Source: Gemmataceae bacterium
Lineage (GTDB): Bacteria; Planctomycetota; Planctomycetia; Gemmatales; Gemmataceae
NCBI GenBank assembly: GCA_009692005.1
Contig: SHZZ01000028.1
Span: 1 to 44,707, forward strand
Reading direction: 5' to 3'
DNA: 44,707 bases
Below are positions 31,518-39,859 of this stretch, one piece after another (the stretch's first letter is position 1; the number at the start of each line of letters is the position of its first letter). The notes below the pieces were generated by a model, which ran no database searches, had not been told where the DNA came from, and was given only the letters and a program-made list of their open reading frames with translations. The position numbers and the translations under genes are program-made.

Positions 31518-34034
31518 TCAGGCGTCTTTTCCCCTGATTTGCGCTTTCAAAACATGCTTGACCCGATCTTCAATTTTCTTGTGGAGCTTGTCCACTTCCT
31601 TGTCATTCAGAGTGTGGTCTTCCGCCTGGTAGGTCAAGGCAAATGCCATGCTTTTTGCCCCGGGGGGAATCCCTTCCCCCTGGTAAATGTCGAATAAGCG
31701 GAACTCTTTCAGGGTCTTGCCCCCGGCGGCGCGGATTTCATTCTCCACTTCCATGCCACTCACCGCCTCGGGAACCACCAGGGCGATATCGCGCAGCGCC
31801 ACGGGAAAACGGGAAACCGGCTGGGAAATGTGCCGCGTGGGCTTTCCTAGCTGCAGCACGGCCAAGTCGAACTCGGCGGCGAGAACTTCCCCGGCGCCAT
31901 CGGGAAATTGCCCGATCAAACTCGGGTGCAGCGAGCCAAGGGTCCCCGCCTGTACTCCCCGGACCGTCATCACCGCGGTTTTTCCCGGGTGGAATGCCGG
32001 GTGCTGACCGGGGTGAAATTCCACCTTTTCCAAATGGAGCCCCTCGGCAAGCGCCTCAAGGATGCCTTTCAAGTCAAAGAAATTTCGGCAGGCGGCCGAT
32101 TGGTTTTTGCCTTCCCAGAAAGGAGTTTCACCTGGGCCGGCCAGGGCCACGGCCAGTTTCCATGGCTCCTGTGGCAGCTTTTCCCCTTCCACTTGGTGGT
32201 AGGTTTTTCCCACCTCGAACAAGGATGCCGACCTCTGATGCTTCAGGTTGTTTCCCAATAGTCCAAGGACGCTGGCCAGCAAACTCTGGCGCATGACAGT
32301 TCTTTCACTGCTGACCGGATTGAGAATGCGGACATAAGTGGAATCTAACTCTTGTCCCAGGCAAGGGGCCTCGGCTTCCGGGCTGGTCAGGGAATAGGAG
32401 ATCACTTCCTGCAACCCCAGGCGGGCAAGTAAATCCTTGGTTTGCTTTTCAAATTCAAATTCCGGATCTTGCAGTTGCCTGGGCAACTGTTCAGCCAGAA
32501 GGGTGGACGGGAGTTTGTCGTAACCGCGAAGGCGGGCCAATTCTTCTAAAAGATCGGCGACGCCTTCCTGAATGTCCAACCGATGGAAGGGCACGGTGAC
32601 TTTCAGCATGTCGGCGCCCGCTTTTTCCACTTTGAAATCGAGAGCGGAGAAGATGCGGGCGCATTCCTCCAGAGGAATGTCCACGCCCAAAACGCGCTTT
32701 ATCTCGGCTCGAGGCAAGTCGATGACTTGAGCCGGCCGGGCAGATGGAAAGCAATCTTCCAGGCCTTTGGCCACCGTTCCGCTCGCGTGCAGGCGCAGGA
32801 GTTCGGCCGCGCGGTTTGCCGCCAGGGGAACCATTTCCGGCGGCACACCCTTGCTGAAACGCATGGCCGCTTCGCTCGGTAAATTCAGCGATTTCATCCC
32901 CTTGCGAATGGTCAGGAAGTGGAAGTTGGCTGACTCTAGAAGCACCCGGGTTGTGGATTCGGAAACCTCGGTTTCTTTTCCTCCCATGAGGCCGGCCAGG
33001 GCTATCGGGCCGGCAGCATCCGCGATCACCAGGATTTCAGGGCCTAACTCGCGGACTTGACCATCCAGCGTTGTCAGCCTTTCCCCCGGCCGTGCCGGGC
33101 GCACCGTGATTTCAGGCGCGGCGCCTCCTGACCGTTTCAACAACGCGTCGTAATCGAATGCGTGCAGCGGTTGGCCCAGTTCCAGCATGACATAATTGGT
33201 AATGTCCACGATGTTGTTGATCGGCCGCATTCCCGATTGTTGCAGTCTGCGCTTCATCCACTCTGGCGCCGCCCCGCATCGAACGCCTTCGATCAAGCGT
33301 GCTGCGTAGCGGCCCGAGAGTTTGGGTTTTTCAATTTGCACGCGCACTTTGCCGGAAATGGTCGGCCCCGCTTCCTCAACCCCTGTTGACGGATGCCTGA
33401 ACTCAGCACCTGTGATTGCTGACACTTCCCGCGCCATCCCCAGGATGGATAGGCAGCGCCCCTTGTTTGGAAGAACATCGATTTCCAAAATGGTGTCGCC
33501 CATGAAGTCGACCAGGGGCATGCCCACAGTTGCGGAGTCTTCTAGGAAGATAATCCCATCATGGTCGTCAGAAATTCCCAGTTCGAATCCGGAGCAGACC
33601 ATGCCTTCGCTAAGGATGCCGCGGATTTTCCCCGGTTTGAGTTCCTTGAGAACTTTGGGTTCAGCGTGGCCGTCGAAAAGGACGGCGCCAGAAAGCGCCA
33701 GGACTACTTTTTGCCCGCAATCACCCACATGAAGATTGGGCGCGCCGGTAACCATGGTGATGGTTTTTCCTTCGCCGTATTCCACGGTGGGGAGTTTCAA
33801 CCGGTCGGCATCGGGATGTTTGTCAACGCGCAGGACTTTGCCAACCAGAAGGCTGTCTTTGTTCCAAAGGGGGTAGGGGGCCTCGGCGCCATGGGTGATT
33901 CCAGGGGGAATGGGCATCCCCCATGATTGCAGGCCGGAAACTTCCAGCCCGGCCAAGGCCAGGCGGTCCACCAACTCGGCCAGGCCGAGACCGGGTTGAA
34001 CCATGTCGTTAAGCCAGCGTAACGGTACCTTCAT
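31518..34034 (-). CDS. pheT: Phenylalanyl-tRNA synthetase beta subunit
   Basis: The 838-residue protein is a full-length PheT. It has an N-terminal tRNA-binding OB domain (LVGKVLRVDKHPDADRLKL, GKIRGILSEGMVCSGFELG) and a B3/B4 editing region (ARLIEGVRCGAAPEWMKRRL, INNIVDITNYVMLELGQPLHAFD). The B5 domain and the degenerate synthetase core (YSLTSPEAEAP, LNPVSSERTVMRQSLLASVL) follow, and the C terminus is a ferredoxin-fold anticodon-binding domain (RFPVALRDIALVVPE, GAKSMAFALTYQAEDHTLND). It forms an alpha2-beta2 enzyme with PheS, charging tRNA-Phe and editing mischarged tyrosine. It lies 39 bases downstream of pheS. Confidence 0.96.
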   Translation of the reverse strand: MKVPLRWLNDMVQPGLGLAELVDRLALAGLEVSGLQSWGMPIPPGITHGAEAPYPLWNKDSLLVGKVLRVDKHPDADRLKLPTVEYGEGKTITMVTGAPNLHVGDCGQKVVLALSGAVLFDGHAEPKVLKELKPGKIRGILSEGMVCSGFELGISDDHDGIIFLEDSATVGMPLVDFMGDTILEIDVLPNKGRCLSILGMAREVSAITGAEFRHPSTGVEEAGPTISGKVRVQIEKPKLSGRYAARLIEGVRCGAAPEWMKRRLQQSGMRPINNIVDITNYVMLELGQPLHAFDYDALLKRSGGAAPEITVRPARPGERLTTLDGQVRELGPEILVIADAAGPIALAGLMGGKETEVSESTTRVLLESANFHFLTIRKGMKSLNLPSEAAMRFSKGVPPEMVPLAANRAAELLRLHASGTVAKGLEDCFPSARPAQVIDLPRAEIKRVLGVDIPLEECARIFSALDFKVEKAGADMLKVTVPFHRLDIQEGVADLLEELARLRGYDKLPSTLLAEQLPRQLQDPEFEFEKQTKDLLARLGLQEVISYSLTSPEAEAPCLGQELDSTYVRILNPVSSERTVMRQSLLASVLGLLGNNLKHQRSASLFEVGKTYHQVEGEKLPQEPWKLAVALAGPGETPFWEGKNQSAACRNFFDLKGILEALAEGLHLEKVEFHPGQHPAFHPGKTAVMTVRGVQAGTLGSLHPSLIGQFPDGAGEVLAAEFDLAVLQLGKPTRHISQPVSRFPVALRDIALVVPEAVSGMEVENEIRAAGGKTLKEFRLFDIYQGEGIPPGAKSMAFALTYQAEDHTLNDKEVDKLHKKIEDRVKHVLKAQIRGKDA

Positions 34035-34073
34035 TTTTCCGGTTCCAAAGGTCGAAGAAAACCTGTCGCCGGG

Positions 34074-35096
34074 CTAAAACTGCGACAAAAACCGCAAGTC
34101 ATTGGCCCAAAATTCGCGAATGTCAACGATGGCGTGGCGCAGCATGGCAATTCGTTCCGGCCCCATGCCAAAGGCGAAGCCAGTGAATTTTGCCGGGTCG
34201 TAGCCGCCGTTCCGCAGCACTTCAGGATGCACCATGCCCGCGCCCATGATTTCTAGCCAGCCGCTTTTTTTGCATAACGAGCAGCCTTTTCCCGCGCAAA
34301 CTATGCAATCCATGTCGACTTCAATGCTCGGTTCGGTGAAGGGGAAATAGCTGGAGCGGATGCGCACCTTGCGATTGTCGCCAAACATCTTTTGGGCAAA
34401 GGCGGTGATCGTTCCTTTCAAATCTGTCATCGAAACGCTGGTGCCAATCACCAACCCTTCCACCTGATGAAACATGATCTCGCTGCGGGTGGTGATAGCC
34501 TCATAGCGGTAGCACATTCCTGGGAGGATGACCCGGATAGGCTCGGGGTGGAATTTGCGCATGACATGGATTTGACCCGGGGAAGTGTGGGTGCGCAAAA
34601 TAACACCGGGGGTGGTGGTGTGGAAGGTGTCCCACATGTCTCGGGCGGGGTGGTGTTCGGGCATATTGAGCAAGGCGAAATTGAATTCGTCACTTTCGAT
34701 TTCGCGGGAGCGGAAAACCTGAAAGCCCATCTCGGCAAAGATGGCCTGGATGTCGCGCAGGGTTTGGGTGGCCAGGTGCAGGCGACCTGGCCGGGGTGGC
34801 CGGCCGGGCAGGGTGATGTCGAGTTTTTCGGCGCTCAGACTGTTTTCCAGGGATTTTTGTTTTTGCTCGGCCAGGGCGGTTTCATAGGCTTGGGTCAGTT
34901 CGACCTTAACCTGATTTGCCTGCTGGCCGTATTCTTTTCTGGCTTCGGGAGGAAGGGAACCGACTATTTTTAAGGCCGCCAGGATTTCCCCCGCTTTGCC
35001 AAAGTAGCGGGAGTTCCACTCGCGTAAACCGACCTCATCCAAGGCGGTTTTTAAATCGTCCAGCGCCCGTCTTTTGAGGGATTCAAGTTCGGACAT
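34074..35096 (-). CDS. pheS: Phenylalanyl-tRNA synthetase alpha subunit
   Basis: The 340-residue catalytic subunit shows an N-terminal coiled-coil arm (SELESLKRRALDDLKTALDE), then class II synthetase motifs: HPARDMWDTFH, RTHTSPGQIHVM, YRYEAITTRSEIMFHQVEGL (motif 2) and GFAFGMGPERIAML (motif 3). A Cys-rich insert CIVCAGKGCSLCKKSGW before motif 3 is a common variant of the loop. The order infC-rpmI-rplT-pheS-pheT is the classic arrangement of this operon. Confidence 0.96.
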   Translation of the reverse strand: MSELESLKRRALDDLKTALDEVGLREWNSRYFGKAGEILAALKIVGSLPPEARKEYGQQANQVKVELTQAYETALAEQKQKSLENSLSAEKLDITLPGRPPRPGRLHLATQTLRDIQAIFAEMGFQVFRSREIESDEFNFALLNMPEHHPARDMWDTFHTTTPGVILRTHTSPGQIHVMRKFHPEPIRVILPGMCYRYEAITTRSEIMFHQVEGLVIGTSVSMTDLKGTITAFAQKMFGDNRKVRIRSSYFPFTEPSIEVDMDCIVCAGKGCSLCKKSGWLEIMGAGMVHPEVLRNGGYDPAKFTGFAFGMGPERIAMLRHAIVDIREFWANDLRFLSQF

Positions 35097-35137
35097 GGCA
35101 ATAGCTTCAGACCGGAGTAAGCCAAATTACCCGCAGG

Positions 35138-35506
35138 TTAATTCAATCCCGCCGGCTGATTTGCCTTGGCAATTTCCACGATCTTGGTGAAGGTTTCCGC
35201 GTCGTGAATGGCAATTTCCGACAGAGACCGCCGGTCGAGGATAACCTCGGCCGCTTGCAGTCCGGCGATCAATTGGCTGTAACGGAGTCCATTGGCCCTG
35301 CAGGCGGCGTTGATGCGAATAATCCACAACCTGCGGAAGGCCCGCTTTTTCACCCTGCGGTCGCGGTAGGCATACACCCCAGCGCGAATCAGGGTGACTT
35401 TCGATTGACGGTACAAGTTGTGCCGTCCCTGCCGGTAACCCTTGGTCAGCTTGCGCAACCTTTTGCGTTTGCGAAGGACCGTCTTTCCGCTTCTGGCTCT
35501 AGTCAT
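35138..35506 (-). CDS. rplT: 50S ribosomal protein L20
   Basis: The 122-residue basic protein matches L20 along its length: RKRKRLRKLTKGYRQGRHNL, DRRVKKRAFRRLWIIRINAA, GLRYSQLIAGLQAAEVILDR and RSLSEIAIHDAETF. L20 nucleates early 50S assembly and, in several bacteria, represses its own operon by binding the leader. Located 46 bases downstream of rpmI. Confidence 0.97.
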   Translation of the reverse strand: MTRARSGKTVLRKRKRLRKLTKGYRQGRHNLYRQSKVTLIRAGVYAYRDRRVKKRAFRRLWIIRINAACRANGLRYSQLIAGLQAAEVILDRRSLSEIAIHDAETFTKIVEIAKANQPAGLN

Positions 35507-35552
35507 GGCACATCATCCTCGCCCCGAATTGCGGGGCAACAAATCCTGATTC

Positions 35553-35753
35553 TTATGCTTTTCCGCCCATCATGCGAATGTATTTTTTCGCCAGCTTCCC
35601 GGTCTCAAAACTCGGGGCGCGCAATTGACGCTTCCTTTTCCCGGTTTTATGGCTGAGAAGGTGCTTTTTCCCGGCCTTGCGCCGTTTCAGTTTACCATTG
35701 GCCGAAATGCGAAAGCGCTTTTTCGAAGCCTTATGTGTTTTCATCTTGGGCAT
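35553..35753 (-). CDS. rpmI: 50S ribosomal protein L35
   Basis: The 66-residue very basic protein begins [20 protein letters not shown] and contains [20 protein letters not shown], the L35 hallmark. Length and composition are typical. The gene follows infC after a 160-base gap that contains a hairpin plus T-tract at 35881-35913, a likely attenuation point. Confidence 0.97.
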   Translation of the reverse strand: MPKMKTHKASKKRFRISANGKLKRRKAGKKHLLSHKTGKRKRQLRAPSFETGKLAKKYIRMMGGKA

Positions 35754-35880
35754 AACAACACCCTCTCCGTCTCAACAAAACCCAAAAAGCAAACCAACCG
35801 CCAAACTAGCAGGTGCCGGCTACTTTCCGGCGCGTATTCCCCTGCGTGAAGGTGGGTGGCGCGCGAAGGGATAGCATAGG

Positions 35881-35913
35881 AAAAAAAAGACCGCCTGGCA
35901 GGGGTTGCCCGGC
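35881..35913 (-). terminator. Intrinsic terminator or attenuator after infC
   Basis: Directly after the infC stop the mRNA can fold GCC-G-GGCA-ACCCC-UGCC-A-GGC with one internal G/A mismatch, followed by GGUC and eight U residues (35888-35881). This has the shape of an intrinsic terminator, yet it lies inside the infC-rpmI-rplT operon, so it probably lowers or regulates readthrough into rpmI-rplT. The following 35754-35880 stretch holds no gene that I can see. Confidence 0.6.
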
Positions 35914-36453
35914 CTATTCTTTTTTTGGCCCCAGCATGGCTGTCAGCTTTTTTCCTTCCATCGAAGGCGGTTTTTCCACTTTCGCCACATCTTGAAGCTT
36001 TTCCAGAATCATGTCGATGATGCGCTTCCCCTCTTCGATATGCTGCAATTCCCTGCCCTTGAATAACACATTCACCTGAACTTTGTCCTTGTGTTCCAGA
36101 AACTTCCTGGCCTGGTTAATCTTGGTTTCGATGTCGTGGTCGCCTGTTTTAGGCCGGACCCGCAATTCCTTCATTTTTTGATGGTGGACCTTACTCTTGT
36201 TGTTTTTTCTCGACTGCTGGTAGCGGAATTTACCATAATCAAGGATTTTGCAAACCGGCGGCCGGTCGTTGGGGTTCACTTCCACAAGGTCCAAGTTGGC
36301 TTCGCGAGCCATTTCCAAAGCTTGAAAGGTTGGCAGAACACCTGCAAATTCTCCTGTGGCTCCAATCAAGCGGACGGGGGAAATCCGAATTTGTTCGTTG
36401 ATGCGCAAGCCCTTGTCTTGGGGGCCGGAAAGGCGATCATTTCTGTCGTTGAT
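35914..36453 (-). CDS. infC: Translation initiation factor IF-3 with probable AUC start
   Basis: The C-terminal 164 residues are IF-3: RINEQIRISPVRLIG, DLVEVNPNDRPPVCKILDYGK, KELRVRPKTGDHDIETK, ARKFLEHKDKVQVNVLFKGRE and the ending LGPKKE. Starting at TTG 36408 leaves almost no residues before RINEQ and has no ribosome site. The frame is open upstream to a TGA, and no ATG, GTG or TTG occurs in it. AGGAG at 36466-36462 is followed after eight bases by ATC at 36453-36451. An AUC start gives 179 residues, matching the ~180 of E. coli IF-3, whose gene starts at AUU. Such rare starts let IF-3 repress its own translation. I therefore propose ATC. Confidence 0.9.
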   Translation of the reverse strand: MNDRNDRLSGPQDKGLRINEQIRISPVRLIGATGEFAGVLPTFQALEMAREANLDLVEVNPNDRPPVCKILDYGKFRYQQSRKNNKSKVHHQKMKELRVRPKTGDHDIETKINQARKFLEHKDKVQVNVLFKGRELQHIEEGKRIIDMILEKLQDVAKVEKPPSMEGKKLTAMLGPKKE

Positions 36454-36574
36454 ACCAAGCTCTCCTAAAAAAAACTTCTCCCGGCTTGGCCCGGATCATT
36501 TTGGCAGGGTCCGTGCTCGCCACGCCTTTCCAACCAAGGAAAGACAAGCGGGATAAGTAAAATTTAACACGACA

Positions 36575-36594
36575 ACCCCCTGTAGGAAAGGGGT
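36575..36594. terminator. Weak hairpin between the nifU-like gene and infC
   Basis: ACCCC and GGGGT pair around a ten-base loop, with only a short T-rich tail on either strand. It lies 16 bases past the stop of the NifU-like gene and could end the ribF-nifU transcript, but it is short. Confidence 0.3.
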
Positions 36595-36609
36595 ATTATT
36601 CCGAAATTT

Positions 36610-36849
36610 TCAAGGCAAGGCCTCAACAAAGTCAATTTCGGGCAGGCGGACCCGCAATTCTTCTTCGATGCCAAAGAGCACCGCACGGATGGTGGAGGGG
36701 CAAGACCCGCAGGATTGGACCATGCGCACCTGCAAAATGCGGCCATCCAAACCCACGACTTCAATCGATCCCCCTTGCATGAAAAGGGCCGGTTCCACGA
36801 ACTCCCGCACGATTTTCCGGGCTTTTTCCAGCAATTCCGCCTCACTCAT
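36610..36849 (-). CDS. NifU-like C-terminal domain iron-sulfur scaffold
   Basis: The 79-residue protein consists of a single NifU C-terminal (Nfu) domain with PALFMQGGSIEVVGLDGRIL and the cluster-binding VQSCGSCPSTI motif (Cys-x-x-Cys). Nfu proteins carry and deliver iron-sulfur clusters. The ATG at 36849 lies inside the end of ribF (8-base overlap through ATGAGTGA) and has GGGGG upstream; ATG 36864 is an alternative. Translation is probably coupled to ribF, giving a cofactor-themed pair. Confidence 0.9.
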   Translation of the reverse strand: MSEAELLEKARKIVREFVEPALFMQGGSIEVVGLDGRILQVRMVQSCGSCPSTIRAVLFGIEEELRVRLPEIDFVEALP

Positions 36850-37813
36850 GGCTTTGGCCCCCATCCCTTATCCCGGTCTTCTTTCCACAGTTTTTTACCG
36901 ATTCCACATCCGATAGAATCTGTTGAATTAGCGCCTCCCGGGAGGAAAACTGAACCACCCCTCGAATTTTTTCCAGAAAACTGACCTCCAACTCTTTGCC
37001 GTAAAGATCTCCCGTGAATCCTAAAATATGAACTTCCACTTTCTGGCTCTTTTCCCCAAAAGTGGGGTTGGGACCCAAATTCACTGCCGCCAGGGCGGCC
37101 TTTCCTTCCATTGAGGCGACCGCGGCGTAGACCCCATTACCTGGGATCAGGGTGGGGACTTTTTCGAGATTTGCAGTGGGAAATCCAAGGGTTTGGCCAC
37201 GCTTGGCCCCAACGGCGACCACTCCTTCGATGGAGTAGCTTCTGCCCAAAAGTTCCCTGGCAAGGCCGACTTCTCCTTGCAGAAGCAATTGGCGAATCCT
37301 GCTGGAGGAAATCGGCGCGCCACACGCCTGTAAAGGCTGGGCAACTTGAAAATTCATGCCAAACTGTTGGCAAAGTTTTTGCAGTTGTTGGATTCCCCCC
37401 GCGCGGTTTTTGCCAAAATGAAAATCCGGCCCCTCGACAATTCCCCGAGTCTCAAGCCCCTGACATAAAACCCGTTCAAAGAAATCGCCTGGTTCCAGCG
37501 ACAACAAATCCTGATTCGTACCCAGGGCGCAAACATGGTCGATCCCGGCATTTTTCAGCAGGACGGTTTTTTGCGATGAGGTGGTCAGAAAATGCAAAGG
37601 CAACCCAGGCTTTAGCAGTTTCAAAGGGGGTGGTGAAAAAGTAAGGGCTATCGATCGAATACCGATTTGCCTGGCCAGGGCCACGGTGCTTTTTACCAGG
37701 GCGGCGTGACCAAGGTGAACCCCGTCAAAGTTGCCCATGGTGACTACGGCCCCGCGCAAAATGGCGGGGTAGGGGGGAGCGGACCAGTCGATCGGTTGGG
37801 GTTCGATTGTCAT
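36842..37813 (-). CDS. ribF: Bifunctional riboflavin kinase / FMN adenylyltransferase
   Basis: RibF converts riboflavin to FMN and then FAD. The N-terminal nucleotidyltransferase domain shows VVTMGNFDGVHLGHAALV, and ISSSRIRQLLLQGEVGLARELLGR; the C-terminal kinase domain shows VGAKRGQTLGFPTANLE, NGVYAAVASMEGK, AALAAVNLGPNPTFGE and the VEVHILGFTGDLYGKELEV segment. The Thr in FPTAN binds the riboflavin kinase substrate. The start is uncertain: ATG at 37813 gives 323 residues; an ATG at 37849 adds 12. Neither has a strong ribosome site. Divergent from rnpB. Confidence 0.93.
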   Translation of the reverse strand: MTIEPQPIDWSAPPYPAILRGAVVTMGNFDGVHLGHAALVKSTVALARQIGIRSIALTFSPPPLKLLKPGLPLHFLTTSSQKTVLLKNAGIDHVCALGTNQDLLSLEPGDFFERVLCQGLETRGIVEGPDFHFGKNRAGGIQQLQKLCQQFGMNFQVAQPLQACGAPISSSRIRQLLLQGEVGLARELLGRSYSIEGVVAVGAKRGQTLGFPTANLEKVPTLIPGNGVYAAVASMEGKAALAAVNLGPNPTFGEKSQKVEVHILGFTGDLYGKELEVSFLEKIRGVVQFSSREALIQQILSDVESVKNCGKKTGIRDGGQSHE

Positions 37814-37864
37814 GCGCCAAAGCGAAAAAAGGGTTTTCCAAAGAGTCATTTATCTCAAGGGAAG

Positions 37865-37870
37865 TATACT
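37865..37870 (+). promoter_or_regulatory. -10 box of rnpB promoter
   Basis: TATACT lies ten bases ahead of the predicted 5' end of RNase P RNA at 37880. The region 16-18 bases upstream of it shows no good -35 hexamer. Confidence 0.5.
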
Positions 37871-37879
37871 GGAAGTGTT

Positions 37880-38298
37880 CATGGGCTGGCCGGGCAGCCG
37901 CTGCCCGGGGATTGCAAAATCTCTCGGGGAGAGGAAAGTCCGGGCTCCACAGGGCAAGGTGGTGGGTAACACCCACCGTTCGAGGCGGGTGTTTTTACAC
38001 CCGTTGAAGGACCGGGAAAGTGCAACAGAAAGATACCGCCCCTTCGGGGGTAAGGGTGAAATGGTGGGGGGGCCTGGCCCCTTAATGTAAGAGCCCACCA
38101 GCAGCTTGGCGACAGGCTGGCTCGGCAAACCCCGCCTGGAGCAAGACCAAATAAGAGGGAAGGACCGGTCCGGTCCGTTTGACCCTCGGGTAGGTTGCTG
38201 GAGCGGCCAGGTAACTGGCCGCCTAGAGAAATGGCTGCCTCGTGCTATGCGCCTAGCGCAAAGCGCAAGACAGAACCCGGCTTACAGGCCGGCCCGTG
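37880..38298 (+). ncRNA. rnpB: RNase P RNA, bacterial type A
   Basis: RNase P RNA is the catalytic subunit that trims the 5' leaders of tRNA precursors. The universally conserved blocks are present in order: GAGGAAAGTCCGGGCTCCAC, then ACAGAAAGATACCGCC, GGTAAGGGTGAAATGGTG, GTAAGAGCCCACCAGC, and near the 3' end AGAGAAATGGCTGCC and ACAGAACCCGGCTTACAGGC. The ends are set by a perfect 12-base P1 helix, CATGGGCTGGCC (37880-37891) with GGCCGGCCCGTG (38287-38298), allowing one G-T and one T-G pair. About 419 bases long, a little larger than the E. coli RNA. It ends 4 bases from the stop of the opposing DUF1501 gene. Confidence 0.97.
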
Positions 38299-38302
38299 AA
38301 TA

Positions 38303-39685
38303 TTATTCCAACCCGGCAATAACCTGGCCGCGAGAGATCGGCATCGGCTTCCCCTGGGGGTCGTGCATTTCTTTTTCCGGGGAAATCCCCAACCGGTGGA
38401 AAACCGTGGCGAGAAAATCCTGCGGCCGCACCGGGTGGTCCTGGACATAGGCGCCGATTTTGTCCGAAGCCCCGATCACCCGCCCGCCAGGAATACCACC
38501 ACCGGCCAGCGCCCCGGAAAATACATTTCCCCAATGATCCCGGCCGCCCCGACTGTTTTGCCTTGGCGTTCGCCCGAATTCACCGGCCCACACCACCAGC
38601 GTTTCCTCTAATAACCCCCGGTTTTGCAGGTCTTCCAGCAAGGCAGTGTACGACTGATCCATGACCGGCATCAAATCGTTTTTCATTCGCTTCGAGTTTT
38701 GCGCATGGCTGTCCCAAGCGGGCGCGCCAGCGGGGTCGTTGGGAAAACGGGTCCAGTTGACTTGGATTAACTTGACCCCGGCTTCCACCAGCCGTCGCGC
38801 CAAAAGCAAACTTTGTCCCCAGCGGTTGAGACCATAGCGCTCGCGCAGCTTTTGCGCTTCGGTTTCAATGCGGAAAGCGTGGCGCAACTTTCCCCCTGTG
38901 AGCAGGTTTAACGCTTGCCGGGATTGCGAGTCAAAACCGGCGAAGGACCCTAGCCGGTTTTCCAGGTCTTCATTAAGGCGGCCAAGCAGGTCGAGCCGGC
39001 CCCTAAACCTTTCAGGCGTGACTTCGCCGGGCAGCGACAGCCCGCCAATTGAGAAAGTGGTTTTTTCCGGGTGGCAGGGAACCAGCCAGGGGTTGCTCCC
39101 CTTGCCGAGAAAACCGGCGTCTTGCCCCGGCCAGGTTAAACCACCGTCATTCCAAATGTGTTCAGGAAGAATAATGGCTTCCGGCCGCCGGGTTTTTCCT
39201 CCGACCGTGTTTTGAATGATGCTGGCGAAACAAGGCCAGTCATTTGGCGCGCCCGGTTTTGAGTTTTCGGAATTGGTGGGCTGGTGAGGCATGCCCGTGA
39301 GCATCCAGTAGCCGCTGGAAGAATGGGCGTTATCTTGTGTCACAAGTGAGCGGATGGGGCAAATCTGGTTCATCCAGCGCGAGGTTTGGGGCATTAATTC
39401 ACAAACTTGAATGCCGGGTACGGAAGTGGCAATGGGCCGGAAGTCGCCACGGATTTCTGCCGGAGCATCGGGCTTGGGGTCCCAGGTTTCAAATTGTGAT
39501 GGCCCGCCAAGAAGAAACATGAAAATACAGGCTTTGGCTGGCTTTGCAGGGGATAGGCCGCTGGCTTGAATTGCCGTCTTCAGGCCCCCCATCCCCAGGG
39601 CGGATAATCCACCCAAGCGCAGCCACTCCCGGCGGGAGTAACCGTCGCACAACCGGGTGGATTGAGAATGATGGAAGGAAAGCAT
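38303..39685 (-). CDS. Tat-exported DUF1501 protein
   Basis: The 460-residue protein begins with a twin-arginine signal (YSRREWLRLGGLSALGMGG) and belongs to DUF1501, an alkaline-phosphatase-superfamily (sulfatase-like) group hugely expanded in planctomycetes. Seen: CIFMFLLGGPSQFETWDPKP, SVPGIQVCELMPQTSRWM, SLVTQDNAHSSSGYWMLTG, and WAGEFGRTPRQNSRGGRDHWG near the C terminus, residues typical of the metal site. The start at ATG 39685 is preferred since it leads into the signal; a longer frame to 39769 adds 28 unlikely residues. Its substrate is unknown; DUF1501 genes usually pair with a DUF1549/DUF1553 gene, which is absent here. Confidence 0.92.
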   Translation of the reverse strand: MLSFHHSQSTRLCDGYSRREWLRLGGLSALGMGGLKTAIQASGLSPAKPAKACIFMFLLGGPSQFETWDPKPDAPAEIRGDFRPIATSVPGIQVCELMPQTSRWMNQICPIRSLVTQDNAHSSSGYWMLTGMPHQPTNSENSKPGAPNDWPCFASIIQNTVGGKTRRPEAIILPEHIWNDGGLTWPGQDAGFLGKGSNPWLVPCHPEKTTFSIGGLSLPGEVTPERFRGRLDLLGRLNEDLENRLGSFAGFDSQSRQALNLLTGGKLRHAFRIETEAQKLRERYGLNRWGQSLLLARRLVEAGVKLIQVNWTRFPNDPAGAPAWDSHAQNSKRMKNDLMPVMDQSYTALLEDLQNRGLLEETLVVWAGEFGRTPRQNSRGGRDHWGNVFSGALAGGGIPGGRVIGASDKIGAYVQDHPVRPQDFLATVFHRLGISPEKEMHDPQGKPMPISRGQVIAGLE

Positions 39686-39859
39686 TTCAGGTCTCGAGGT
39701 TGGTCTTTTAAGGTAACCCGGGCCAGAAAACAGTTGCAAGGGGTTTTCCCTGAGATCCTCCTTTATCATCCGGGCGATGCGTAGAATTTTTGTAACTTGT
39801 GAATTGTTAAGTGTTTTGTTCGCGATTTTTTTGGGTCTACCGCCTGGAGTGAACCCCTC

